Positions 33,409 to 41,545 of a stretch of DNA of 64,000 bases are shown here, one piece after another. The stretch is from JBCBTJ01 sp039818665. Lineage in GTDB: Bacteria; Pseudomonadota; Alphaproteobacteria; Caulobacterales; Hyphomonadaceae. The DNA lies in the NCBI GenBank assembly GCA_039818665.1, contig JBCBTJ010000009.1, forward strand, positions 3,343 through 67,342, written 5' to 3'. The position numbers were made by a program, and so were the translations under genes. Below the pieces are notes generated by a model. It did no database searches. It worked only from the letters and a program-made list of their open reading frames with translations, and was not told the origin of the DNA. Positions within the stretch are counted from its first letter, which is position 1. Every line of letters begins with the position of its first letter.

Positions 33409-34968
33409 ATGGGAGTTCTCCGGCTGGTCCTCGGAGATCAGCTTAGTCCGTCTGTGTCTTCGCTCGCGGACGCCGACCCCAGCAACGATCTTATCCTGAT
33501 GGCCGAGGTGGCCGCCGAGGCGACTTATGTGCGGCACCACAAAAAAAAGATCGCCTTCGTCTTCGCGGCGATGCGGGCCTTCGCGCGGGATCTAGAAGAG
33601 GCCGGCTTCCGGGTTCGGTATACCAAGATAAGCCAAGCGGACGCTGAAGCCGATTTGCTAGGCGAATCCGCCCGCGCACTCGACGCGCATGAGGGGCTCG
33701 ACCGATTGGTGGTCACCAAGCCCGGCGAATGGCGCTTGTTGAGCGCGATGGAGGGCTGGGCCGACCAGCTAGGCCGCCCAGTCGAGCTCCGCGAGGACGA
33801 TCGCTTCTTGTGCTCGACGGAACAGTTCGAGGCTTGGGCGGCGGGCCGTAAGAGCCTCCGCATGGAGTACTTCTATCGCGAGATGCGACGAAGGACCGGC
33901 TTGTTGATGGAGGATGATGAGCCCGTCGGCGGTCGATGGAACTTTGATAAAGAGAACCGAAAACGGCTGCCGAAATCCGTTTCGCCGCCACAGAGGTGGT
34001 TGCCTGAACCGGATGCCGAGACGCGCAAGGCGATGGCGGACGTTGAGGAGCGGTTCGCCGACCATTTCGGCGATCTCGAACCCTTCTACTTCGCGACCGA
34101 CCGGTGCGGCGCCGAGCGCGCCCGCGAACGCTTCATGCAGGAGGTCTTACCAGGCTTCGGCGACTATCAAGACGCCATGGCGAAGGGTGAGCCATGGATG
34201 TGGCACGCGCTGCTATCCATGTACATCAATTGCGGCCTGCTTGATCCGCTTGAGACCTGCCGATTGGCCGAAGCAGAATGGCGCGCCGAGCGTGCGCCGC
34301 TGAATGCGGTTGAGGGCTTTATCCGTCAGATTATCGGGTGGCGCGAATATGTGCGCGGGCTCTACTGGCTTAAAATGCCCGAGTACAAAGAGAGCAACGC
34401 GCTCGCCGCGGAGCGCTCGCTGCCAGAGTTTTACTGGACCGGCGATACCAGCATGGTCTGCATGGCCGAAGCGATCGGCCAGACGAAGCGAAACGCTTAC
34501 GCTCATCATATTCAAAGGCTCATGGTGACGGGCAATTTCGCACTTCTCGCCGGACTTCACCCCGACGAGGTGAACGACTGGTACATGTGCGTTTACGCCG
34601 ATGCCTATGAATGGGTCGAATTGCCGAACACGCACGGCATGGCGCTTTATGCGGACGGCGGAGTACTCGCATCGAAACCATATGCAGCGAGCGGCGCTTA
34701 CATCAACCGGATGTCGGACTATTGTACAACCTGCAGCTATGACGTGAATAAAACGGTCGGCGAGGACGCTTGTCCGTTCAATGCGCTCTATTGGGATTTT
34801 CTACGCCGGAATCAAGCGCGTCTCCATGGCAATCCACGCATGGGACTCGTGCTCAATAATCTCGACCGTAAGAGCGACGACGAGCTCGCTCAGATCGAAG
34901 ACCGGGCCGAGGCGTTTCTAGACTCGGTCGGTGCGAAACCGGCTCAAGGTTTAGCGAGCGAGAACTGA
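33409..34968 (+). CDS. FeS-BCP cryptochrome/(6-4) photolyase, PhrB type
   Basis: This 519-residue member of the iron-sulfur bacterial cryptochrome/photolyase group repairs (6-4) photoproducts using FAD, a lumazine antenna and a [4Fe-4S] cluster. Cysteines at 351, 439, 442 and 455 (GDTSMVCMAEAIG, YCTTC, DACPFN) correspond one by one, shifted by one residue, to the cluster ligands I recall for Agrobacterium PhrB (350, 438, 441, 454). The N-terminal LVLGDQLS and C-terminal helical FAD domain with QTKRNAYAHHIQRLMV are typical. It is the last gene of the chrR-like operon. Its end overlaps the convergent fatty-acid-modifying gene by 25 nt. Confidence 0.92.
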   Translation: MGVLRLVLGDQLSPSVSSLADADPSNDLILMAEVAAEATYVRHHKKKIAFVFAAMRAFARDLEEAGFRVRYTKISQADAEADLLGESARALDAHEGLDRLVVTKPGEWRLLSAMEGWADQLGRPVELREDDRFLCSTEQFEAWAAGRKSLRMEYFYREMRRRTGLLMEDDEPVGGRWNFDKENRKRLPKSVSPPQRWLPEPDAETRKAMADVEERFADHFGDLEPFYFATDRCGAERARERFMQEVLPGFGDYQDAMAKGEPWMWHALLSMYINCGLLDPLETCRLAEAEWRAERAPLNAVEGFIRQIIGWREYVRGLYWLKMPEYKESNALAAERSLPEFYWTGDTSMVCMAEAIGQTKRNAYAHHIQRLMVTGNFALLAGLHPDEVNDWYMCVYADAYEWVELPNTHGMALYADGGVLASKPYAASGAYINRMSDYCTTCSYDVNKTVGEDACPFNALYWDFLRRNQARLHGNPRMGLVLNNLDRKSDDELAQIEDRAEAFLDSVGAKPAQGLASEN

Positions 34969-36167
34969 CCCACGTTGATTCGCCCGGCTTTGAAGCCCGC
35001 TTCGCAATAGGCGAGGTAAAAGTTCCAAAGCCTTTTAAAAGGTTCGTCGAAGCCGAGCTGTGCGATGTCGTCCCAGGCTTCGTTGAAGCGCCGGCGCCAG
35101 AGGTTCAGCGTCCGGGCATAGTCGTCCCCGAACAACCGAGCGCCCTGATACCGAAGACCTGCGCGTCTTACTTGGTCTTGCAATGCAGCGTCGCTTGGCA
35201 GCATGCCGCCTGGGAAAATGTAGCGCTGAATAAAATCAGCGCGCTTGCGATAGCGTTCGAAGAGATCGTCGCGGATCGTGATAATCTGAAGCGCTGCAAG
35301 ACCGCCCGCGCGAAGCACGCTTTGAATCTTGCCGAAGTAGCTCGGCCAATACCGTTCGCCGACGGCTTCAAACATTTCGATTGAGGCCACGGCGTCGTAC
35401 TCACCGCGATGGTCTCGGTAGTCCTGCAGTCTGATATCGACCTGGTCCGCTATGTCTTGGCGCGCCATGCGGCTCTCCGCATAGGCTTTTTGAGCGTCGG
35501 AGATCGTCAGGCATGTGACCTTGGCCCCGCGCCGTTTCGCCGCGTATTCGGCGAAGCCGCCCCAGCCGCAGCCAATTTCGAGGACTCGGCTGCCTTTCTC
35601 GAGCTTTAGCGCATCGGCGATCGCCGCGTACTTCGCCTCCTGACCATGTTCCAACGAGGTGTTCGGGCTATCGAAGATTGCCGAGGAGTAGGTCATGCTC
35701 GGATCGAGCCAAGTTTCGTAGAACGCGTTGCCAAGGTCGTAATGGGCGAGGATGTTGCGCCGGGCGCCCTTCCGGGTGTTGCGATTGAACATGTGCCGGA
35801 TCATGTTCGTGAGCCGCGTCAGAGCCCCGCCAATAGCGAGCCGTCCCGCAGCCTCGAAGTTCTCGGAAAAGTACTCGAGCACGGCTGTAAGGTCGTCGGT
35901 GGACCAGTCGCCGTCCATGTAAGACTCCGCGGCGCCGATATCGCCGCCCGCTGCAGTCCGGTTGAGAACAGCGTAGTTGTGGATCCGAAACAGCGCCTCG
36001 GGGCCGGGCTGGCCTTGGTCGAATAGCAATCGGCGACCGTCGGGAAGCTCGAGCTCGAGTCTGCCAGATTTGGCTCGCAGCAAGGCCAATCCGGCGATCT
36101 TCAGGCTTGCCGGCACATCCTTGAGCTGGCCCAAGGAGGACGTATTCATCACGATCATATTGCTCAT
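34944..36167 (-). CDS. Cyclopropane-fatty-acyl-phospholipid synthase family methyltransferase
   Basis: This 407-residue S-adenosylmethionine-dependent enzyme methylates or cyclopropanates unsaturated acyl chains of membrane phospholipids. The SAM motif is VLEIGCGWGGFAEYAA near residue 187. HYDLGNAFYETWLDPSMTYSSA, SIEMFEAVGERYW and QRYIFPGGMLPS are classical Cfa blocks. The ATG at 36167 overlaps the stop of DUF1365 (ATGA). It is the last gene of the photolyase, FAD oxidoreductase, DUF1365, Cfa operon. In Rhodobacter a related gene in the RpoE/ChrR regulon makes a furan fatty acid precursor, so true cyclopropane versus methyl or furan chemistry is open. Confidence 0.92.
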   Translation of the reverse strand: MSNMIVMNTSSLGQLKDVPASLKIAGLALLRAKSGRLELELPDGRRLLFDQGQPGPEALFRIHNYAVLNRTAAGGDIGAAESYMDGDWSTDDLTAVLEYFSENFEAAGRLAIGGALTRLTNMIRHMFNRNTRKGARRNILAHYDLGNAFYETWLDPSMTYSSAIFDSPNTSLEHGQEAKYAAIADALKLEKGSRVLEIGCGWGGFAEYAAKRRGAKVTCLTISDAQKAYAESRMARQDIADQVDIRLQDYRDHRGEYDAVASIEMFEAVGERYWPSYFGKIQSVLRAGGLAALQIITIRDDLFERYRKRADFIQRYIFPGGMLPSDAALQDQVRRAGLRYQGARLFGDDYARTLNLWRRRFNEAWDDIAQLGFDEPFKRLWNFYLAYCEAGFKAGRINVGQFSLAKP

Positions 36168-36988
36168 AGTGCGGCGCTTTTCGTTTCAGAAGCAAGCGGT
36201 TGCGCCGATCGCGCGATTGTATGACCGATGATCGGCGCCGCGGGTTTGGACCGGTACTTGGCGCCCTTGCGCCAGATTTTAAGCGCTTCCCAATGAATGC
36301 CGGCGGTGACGCCAAGCGTCGATAGCGGACGAGCTAGCGACGCCCGCGCGAACGCCGCATCCGTGGCGGGAATAGCGCGCCCAGTCATTGTGGCTGTGTG
36401 CGTGCGATCGGCGTCGTGCAAGGTGTCGACAACCAAGCTAAGACGGGTGTGGGGTTCGCGCAGGGTGAAGCGATAGCGTCCCGAGACATCAAAAAAGGGC
36501 GACACGTGAAACCGCTTTTTCGCCTCGTGACAGCTATCTTTGGCGCCGATTGTCGCGACGTAGCAGTGCGTTTCGCCGAATGTGTTGTTGACCTCGTAGA
36601 TGAGACCGCGAAGCGCCCCGTCCGGGCCGTAGCCAAACCACAGCGAGATTGGCGCGAACTTGTAAAACAGATGCCGCGGAAACGTCGTGAGGCGGATAGG
36701 CCCGCCGTTTAGATCAATGTCGGCTTGGCCAAACATGTCCGTCGCCCAAGGGCGCAGCGTAGAACCGTCCTTCGGACCGTGATCCTTACGGCGAAATGAG
36801 AAGAGATTGGGACGGTCCACGGAAAACAACGCCGATTGTCGGTTCGCCGCCTCCAGGCGGTCGATGTCGATATCGATCAGGAACAAACGATAGGAAAACC
36901 GCTGCTCGAACGGTGTAAAGCGAGCATGCACGGTTCGGCCGTCGAACAGGCGCAAGGGCGCCGATGGAAGAAGTTCCTGCGGACTCAA
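36164..36988 (-). CDS. DUF1365 protein
   Basis: This 274-residue protein of the DUF1365 family is recognised by LRLFDGRTVHARFTPFEQRFSYRLFLIDIDIDRL, the LTTFPRHLFYKFAPISLWFGYG segment, EVNNTFGETHCYV and KRFHVSPFFDVSGRYRF. The usual DUF1365 N-terminus is preceded by a TTG at 36988 that overlaps the stop of the FAD oxidoreductase gene (TTGA), with GGAGAG 6 nt upstream. No ATG is suitable, and the frame continues to 37534 without homology, so a TTG start is proposed. It lies between an FAD amine-oxidase-like protein and a Cfa-type enzyme, a constant partnership in bacteria. It is therefore believed to work in acyl-chain modification, though the reaction is unknown. Confidence 0.87.
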   Translation of the reverse strand: MSPQELLPSAPLRLFDGRTVHARFTPFEQRFSYRLFLIDIDIDRLEAANRQSALFSVDRPNLFSFRRKDHGPKDGSTLRPWATDMFGQADIDLNGGPIRLTTFPRHLFYKFAPISLWFGYGPDGALRGLIYEVNNTFGETHCYVATIGAKDSCHEAKKRFHVSPFFDVSGRYRFTLREPHTRLSLVVDTLHDADRTHTATMTGRAIPATDAAFARASLARPLSTLGVTAGIHWEALKIWRKGAKYRSKPAAPIIGHTIARSAQPLASETKSAAL

Positions 36989-38298
36989 GCACGCTCTCCA
37001 ACGAACGCTTTGCTGCGGGCTGGCGAGACGGCGGGCACAGATTTGATGTCCACTCCGGCCGGCGCCCACGGCACTTCGCCGCCCAGCGACAAGGCGGCGG
37101 AAAGCCCGGATTTGAGACCATCCTCGTGGAAGCCGGATCCCATCCAAGCGCCCGCGAGCCAAAGGCCGTCCTCGCCATTGTCGGATTTCAAGGCGCGGAC
37201 CGCCGCCTCGGCTGGCGCGTCGAATTGAGGATGGTCGAATTCGAACGAGGCGAAAGTCATGTCTTCGGCGGGCGGCTCCGGCGGGTTGAGCGTTACAAAG
37301 ACGTCCCGCTCTCGCGGCAGCGACTGAAGCGTATTCATCCAATATGACAGGCAGACATCTTCCTGATCGCGTTTGAGCACGTTCCAAGCGGCCCAAGCGG
37401 AACGTCGACGTGGCATTAGCGCTGGGTCGCGGTGCAGATAAGCTCGGTTGGGACGGTACCGGACGCCGCCGAGGAGAAAGCGGCGCTCTGCGAATGTGTG
37501 GTCGAGTAGGGCTTTCGACTGATCCGAATGGCATGCCAAAATAACGTGGTCGAAAATTTCAGCGCCGCCTTGATATTGAACAAACACGCCTTCAGACGCG
37601 CGGCCGATCTGGGTTGCGCCGGCGCCAAGGCGAAGACGGTCCCCAAGCGCCTGCTGGATCTTTGAGACGTAGTTTCGGCTGCCGCCCGCGACCGTCCGCC
37701 ATTTGGGGCGTTCTTTGTGCATCAGCCGGTGATTGTCGAAGAAACGGAAGAAGCTGAGCGCCGGATACTCCAGCATTTTGTCTTCAGGCGTCGACCAAAT
37801 CGCCGCGCCCATGGGCAAGATGTAGCCCTGTCTGAAGTCCTCGCTAAACCCGTGACGATCAAGCCAAACACCCAACGTCTCGGAACCGATGTCGCCAGCG
37901 GCGAGTTCGGCGCGCGCGATATCGTTGAACCTAAGAATGTCTTTCAACAGGCGGTGAAACCGCGGTCGAGCCAAATTGCGCTTCCATGCGAACAGCCCGC
38001 GGGCTGTCGACGCCCATTCGAATGCGTCGGGGTCGCTGATCCCGAAGCTCATATCTGCGCTCTGGGTTTGCACGTTAAGCGCATCAAACAAGCCGACAAG
38101 GTTGGGATAGTTCAACGCGTTGTAGACGATGAACCCGACATCGACCGCGATGCGCTCGCCGGTATGCTCGATGTTCATCGTGTGGGCGTGGCCGCCCGGC
38201 CGGCTGCGTTGCTCAAACACCGTGATGTCGGCTTTGTCGCGCAGCGCCCATGCGGCTCCGAGGCCGCTGATGCCGGATCCGATGATTGCGATTTTCAT
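36985..38298 (-). CDS. FAD-dependent amine-oxidase-like oxidoreductase
   Basis: This 437-residue flavoprotein has the N-terminal dinucleotide motif IAIIGSGISGLGAAWAL, then FEQRSRPGGHAHT, where the Gly-Gly-His-Ala replaces the more common GGR. VDVGFIVYNALNYPN is typical of the group found beside DUF1365 and Cfa-type genes, often annotated as NAD/FAD-binding or cyclopropane-linked amine oxidase. The C-terminal FAD part is GLWLAGAWMGSGFHEDGLKSG. It overlaps the photolyase stop at its 5' end and DUF1365 at its 3' end, by 4 nt each. Likely substrates are membrane acyl chains; amine oxidation is improbable given the context. Confidence 0.88.
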   Translation of the reverse strand: MKIAIIGSGISGLGAAWALRDKADITVFEQRSRPGGHAHTMNIEHTGERIAVDVGFIVYNALNYPNLVGLFDALNVQTQSADMSFGISDPDAFEWASTARGLFAWKRNLARPRFHRLLKDILRFNDIARAELAAGDIGSETLGVWLDRHGFSEDFRQGYILPMGAAIWSTPEDKMLEYPALSFFRFFDNHRLMHKERPKWRTVAGGSRNYVSKIQQALGDRLRLGAGATQIGRASEGVFVQYQGGAEIFDHVILACHSDQSKALLDHTFAERRFLLGGVRYRPNRAYLHRDPALMPRRRSAWAAWNVLKRDQEDVCLSYWMNTLQSLPRERDVFVTLNPPEPPAEDMTFASFEFDHPQFDAPAEAAVRALKSDNGEDGLWLAGAWMGSGFHEDGLKSGLSAALSLGGEVPWAPAGVDIKSVPAVSPARSKAFVGERA

Positions 38299-39725
38299 GC
38301 AGCGTCCTGTTTGGTTTTGAGGGCTTCATAAGCAGCTAACGCACGGGCGCGGCCGTCAGCGTGGTCAATGACCGGCCGGGGATAAGTTTCGCCGAGTCGG
38401 ACCCCCGCCGCGTCCAATACGTCCTCGGGCGCCTCCCACGGCGCATGCAGGTATTCGAGAGGCAGCTTAGCGAGCTCAGGGCACCAATGGCGCACATACG
38501 CGCCGGTCTCATCGAACTTCTGACCCTGGGTGATGGGGTTGAAGACACGGAAATAGGGCGCCGCGTCTGCGCCGGAGCCGGCTGTCCATTGCCAGCTCGC
38601 CGGATTGGACGCCGGATCTGCATCGACCAGCGTGTCCCAAAACCACTTTTCGCCGCGTCGCCAGTCAATCAGAAGGTGCTTGGTCAAAAACGAGGCTGTG
38701 ATCATTCGGACGCGATTGTGCATCCACCCGGTGCGCCACAATTGCCGCATGCCGGCGTCGACCATGGGATAGCCCGTCATACCCGTCGACCAGGCGCGGA
38801 ATTCGTCATCGCCTCGACGCCAGGCCATCTCGTCGAACGTGCGATTGTAGTTGACCTTCTCCAGGTCCTCCTCGTTGAAGAGCAAGACATAAGAGAACTC
38901 TCGCCAGGCGACTTCGGAGAGAAACTTCATCGCGTCTTTCGCGCCGATTTCGCCCGTATCGATGCGGCTTCGAACAGCTCGCCAGATCGTAACAGGCGAT
39001 ACCTCTCCAAACCGAAGATGCGGCGACAGGCCAGAGCTGCTTTGGTCGAGATCAGGGCGGTTTCGGTCTGTGCCGTAGTTTGAAACAGGGCCGTCCAAAA
39101 ACGCCTCCAACCGATCCAAAGCCGCTGCCTCGCCCGGCGTCCAAGCGTCGCTGAATTCAACCGACCAGTCCGGCGAGGTTGGGTGGAGACTGAGATCGTC
39201 AATCGATAGGCTGCTGAGGTCGCTCGCGCTCAGTTTCTCCGGCGCGCCCAGCGGCGGCGGAGCGACATAGTCCGAAAGTAGAGCCTTCCAGTAGGGCGTG
39301 AAGACGCGATAGTGCCCGCCCGATTTGGTTTTGACCGTCCAAGGCTCGGTAAGCAGCGACCCGTTGAAGCTCTCAGCGGTCCGATCCTGCGCTTTCAGGG
39401 CGCTCTTTACGTGAGCATCTGTGTCGCGTTCGCGGGCTTCGTAGCGGCGGTTCCAGTAAACGCCGGACGCTCCGCACTCAGCTGCTAGGTCGGGAACGAT
39501 CGCTCGGGCGGCGCCGCGGCGGATGATCAATCCACCCCCCTTCGATGCGATCTGCTCGGAGAGCCGCGCAAGAGATTTGTCGAGCCACCATTTCGCAGCG
39601 CCGCCAAGCGGGCGGGCCGCTGCCGGATCCTCTTCGAAGACGTAGACACAAATGACCGGCCCGGCCTGCGCGGCGGCGTGCAGCGCGGGATTGTCCGCCA
39701 AGCGCAAGTCGTTGCGGAACCACAT
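38295..39725 (-). CDS. Deoxyribodipyrimidine photolyase, class I (CPD photolyase)
   Basis: This 476-residue enzyme repairs cyclobutane pyrimidine dimers with blue light. The N-terminal antenna domain begins MWFRNDLRLADNPAL. The FAD domain contains SGLSPHLRFGEVSP, WREFSYVLLFNEED, TGYPMVDAGMRQLWRTGWMHNRVRM (split here for length) and RGEKWFWDTLVDADPASN. It is the first gene of the four-gene minus-strand operon. The annotated ATG at 39725 has no Shine-Dalgarno sequence and cuts the protein a few residues shorter than relatives, which normally have several residues before MWFRNDLR. An AAGGA at 39765-39761 precedes the in-frame codons IPAPAPVI, which contain no ATG, GTG or TTG. The true start is therefore uncertain. 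Confidence 0.9.
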   Translation of the reverse strand: MWFRNDLRLADNPALHAAAQAGPVICVYVFEEDPAAARPLGGAAKWWLDKSLARLSEQIASKGGGLIIRRGAARAIVPDLAAECGASGVYWNRRYEARERDTDAHVKSALKAQDRTAESFNGSLLTEPWTVKTKSGGHYRVFTPYWKALLSDYVAPPPLGAPEKLSASDLSSLSIDDLSLHPTSPDWSVEFSDAWTPGEAAALDRLEAFLDGPVSNYGTDRNRPDLDQSSSGLSPHLRFGEVSPVTIWRAVRSRIDTGEIGAKDAMKFLSEVAWREFSYVLLFNEEDLEKVNYNRTFDEMAWRRGDDEFRAWSTGMTGYPMVDAGMRQLWRTGWMHNRVRMITASFLTKHLLIDWRRGEKWFWDTLVDADPASNPASWQWTAGSGADAAPYFRVFNPITQGQKFDETGAYVRHWCPELAKLPLEYLHAPWEAPEDVLDAAGVRLGETYPRPVIDHADGRARALAAYEALKTKQDAA

Positions 39726-39774
39726 GATGACGGGGGCTGGGGCGGGGATCGATCTGTTCCTTAGATATGTGAGT

Positions 39775-39802
39775 GGTACGTTCGCTCACCGCCCTCGGAT
39801 CA
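39775..39802 (-). promoter_or_regulatory. Predicted ECF-type promoter of the photolyase operon
   Basis: On the minus strand TGATCC (39802-39797) is followed after 16 nt by CGTA (39780-39777), identical in both boxes and spacing to the site before the chrR-like gene. It lies about 50 nt before the photolyase ATG, a normal distance. Confidence 0.5.
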
Positions 39803-39896
39803 CGCCGGGCTGTTCGATTGGTTCACGGAAGCGGGGCGCACGGCTATAGCTCGGCGCAGCGCGATTGGCGCGGCGATTCACAGGGATCTCATCTCA

Positions 39897-41366
39897 ATGT
39901 CGCCTAGAGCATTGAAAGCGCTGAAATCAGCGCGCGGCGCGCCGCTGCTTTGCGTCGGTGATGTTATGCTGGATCGCTACGTGTATGGCGATGTCGCCCG
40001 GGTTTCGCCCGAGGCCCCGGTGCCCGTGCTCTTATATGATCAACAGCGCGCGATGCCGGGCGGCGCGGCGAATGTGGCTGTGAATGCCGCGCTCCTGGGG
40101 GCTGATGTTCGCCTGTTGGGGCTGATCGGGCGAGATGAGGCGGGGGAAACGCTAAAGGCGGTACTGGCGTCGCAGCCCGGGGTTGATGCTTTGCTTATTG
40201 AAGAAGCGGGTCGCTTCACAACCGAAAAATCGCGGTTCATCGGAAGCGGTCAGCAAGTGATGCGCCTCGACCGAGAGGTGGTCGCCGCGCCGAGTGCGGA
40301 AGCCGACAAGGCGCTGGCCGACGCTATTCTAAGCGCCGGCGACGTAAGAGCGATCCTCGTCTCGGATTACGGAAAGGGCGCTGTGACGGACGGGGTGCTC
40401 AATGCGGTCGGGGGACTGGCCGCGGGCACGGGAGCCGTGGTGCTTGTCGACCCGGCGGGGCCGGATTTCGGACGCTATGGCGAGGTCGATCTGATCAAGC
40501 CGAACGCCAGCGAATTGGGCGCGGCGGTCGGGGGCTCCGTCGGCGATGACGGGGAGGCCTCTGCGGCGCTCGCCGCCGCGCTTGACCGGTTTCCCGCAAA
40601 GGCGATCTGTGTGACCCGCGCCGAGCGCGGACTCTCTACAATGGCGCGTGGCGAGGGCGTCCAGCATGTCAAAGGCCGGGCGCGAACGGTATTTGACGTC
40701 TCAGGCGCCGGGGACACCAGTCTCGCCGCGTTGGGTGTTGCGTTCGCAGGCGGGGGCGAGCTGTACGACGCCGCCCAGTTGGCTGTCGCGGCCTCCGGCT
40801 TGGTGGTCGAAAAGGCGGGAACAGCCGCGGTTTCCGCTCAGGAAGTCTCGAACGCCCTTATGGGCGCGAGCGGAGCGGGTTCTGCGGCTGGCGCGACGAT
40901 CGAAGGCGCTGCGGCGATCGCCGCGGACTGGCGCAAGGCGGGACTGAAGGTCGGGTTCTCGAACGGTTGCTTCGACCTGCTGCACCGTGGGCACGTGGCC
41001 GTGCTCGCGGCGGCCAAAGCCGCGTGCGATCGCTTGATCGTCGGGCTGAACTCGGACGCGTCCGTACGGCGCTTGAAAGGCGCGGGACGGCCGGTGAATA
41101 CGGCGACGGACAGGGCAGCAGTCCTATTGGGGCTCGCGGCGGTCGACGCTGTCGCGGTCTTCGAGGACGACACGCCGCTGGCGCTGATCGAGGCGATCGA
41201 ACCGGATGTTTTGGTCAAAGGCGGCGACTATTCCGAAGACGAGATCGTGGGCGCCGGTTTTGTCCGGGCTCGAGGCGGTGACGTGCTGATCGCGCCGCTT
41301 GTCGAGGGGCAGTCCACAACCGCCCAAATCGCGCGCGCCGCTGAAAAAGGCTCGGATTCCGACTGA
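39897..41366 (+). CDS. hldE: Bifunctional heptose 7-phosphate kinase/heptose 1-phosphate adenylyltransferase
   Basis: This 489-residue fusion makes ADP-D-glycero-beta-D-manno-heptose for the LPS inner core. Residues 1-320 are a ribokinase-fold kinase with MPGGAANVAVNAA, ILVSDYGKGAV, LIKPNASELG and the catalytic VSGAGDTSLAALG. Residues from about 355 are a cytidylyltransferase-like domain with FSNGCFDLLHRGHV, the HxGH-like motif of these nucleotidyltransferases, and VKGGDYSEDEIVG. The kinase and adenylyltransferase are joined by an Ala/Gly-rich linker. The ATG at 39897 has GGGA upstream. The gene stands alone, without other LPS genes nearby. Confidence 0.95.
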   Translation: MSPRALKALKSARGAPLLCVGDVMLDRYVYGDVARVSPEAPVPVLLYDQQRAMPGGAANVAVNAALLGADVRLLGLIGRDEAGETLKAVLASQPGVDALLIEEAGRFTTEKSRFIGSGQQVMRLDREVVAAPSAEADKALADAILSAGDVRAILVSDYGKGAVTDGVLNAVGGLAAGTGAVVLVDPAGPDFGRYGEVDLIKPNASELGAAVGGSVGDDGEASAALAAALDRFPAKAICVTRAERGLSTMARGEGVQHVKGRARTVFDVSGAGDTSLAALGVAFAGGGELYDAAQLAVAASGLVVEKAGTAAVSAQEVSNALMGASGAGSAAGATIEGAAAIAADWRKAGLKVGFSNGCFDLLHRGHVAVLAAAKAACDRLIVGLNSDASVRRLKGAGRPVNTATDRAAVLLGLAAVDAVAVFEDDTPLALIEAIEPDVLVKGGDYSEDEIVGAGFVRARGGDVLIAPLVEGQSTTAQIARAAEKGSDSD

Positions 41367-41416
41367 TACTGACTTATTCGCATCTTCGGCTGAGAAAAGC
41401 TTTGATTTATAATAAG

Positions 41417-41526
41417 TATTTTTGCTGACTTAGACTCAAAGCGGCTTTGCATCGACAGTGTCGATGCCGCCTGGCGGCCCCTACCATTACTGGGATTGGA
41501 GTGCAGGTCTTCGCCTGTATGTGCAC
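41417..41526 (-). repeat. Dispersed non-coding element, copy B (inverted relative to copy A)
   Basis: This is the reverse complement of the element at 18181-18290, aligned without gaps. The palindrome occupies 41450-41466 (read on the plus strand, CATCGACAGTGTCGATG; on the element strand identical to copy A). It lies in the 179-nt gap between the convergent genes hldE and 41546. On the element strand it is followed by an AT-rich stretch down to 41401 with TATTAT and TATAAA. No open frame of note. Confidence 0.6.
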
Positions 41527-41545
41527 TCTGATTTCGCGTCTCAGG

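Noticed and set aside
37000..37534. Long N-terminal extension of DUF1365
   Set aside because: It overlaps the FAD oxidoreductase gene in another frame and is Arg-rich shadow sequence. DUF1365 similarity begins just after 36988.
32048..39896. A search for an rpoE-like ECF sigma gene in or around the photo-oxidative cluster
   Set aside because: Every frame of gene size is accounted for by other families, and the gaps are too short. No sigma gene is present here.
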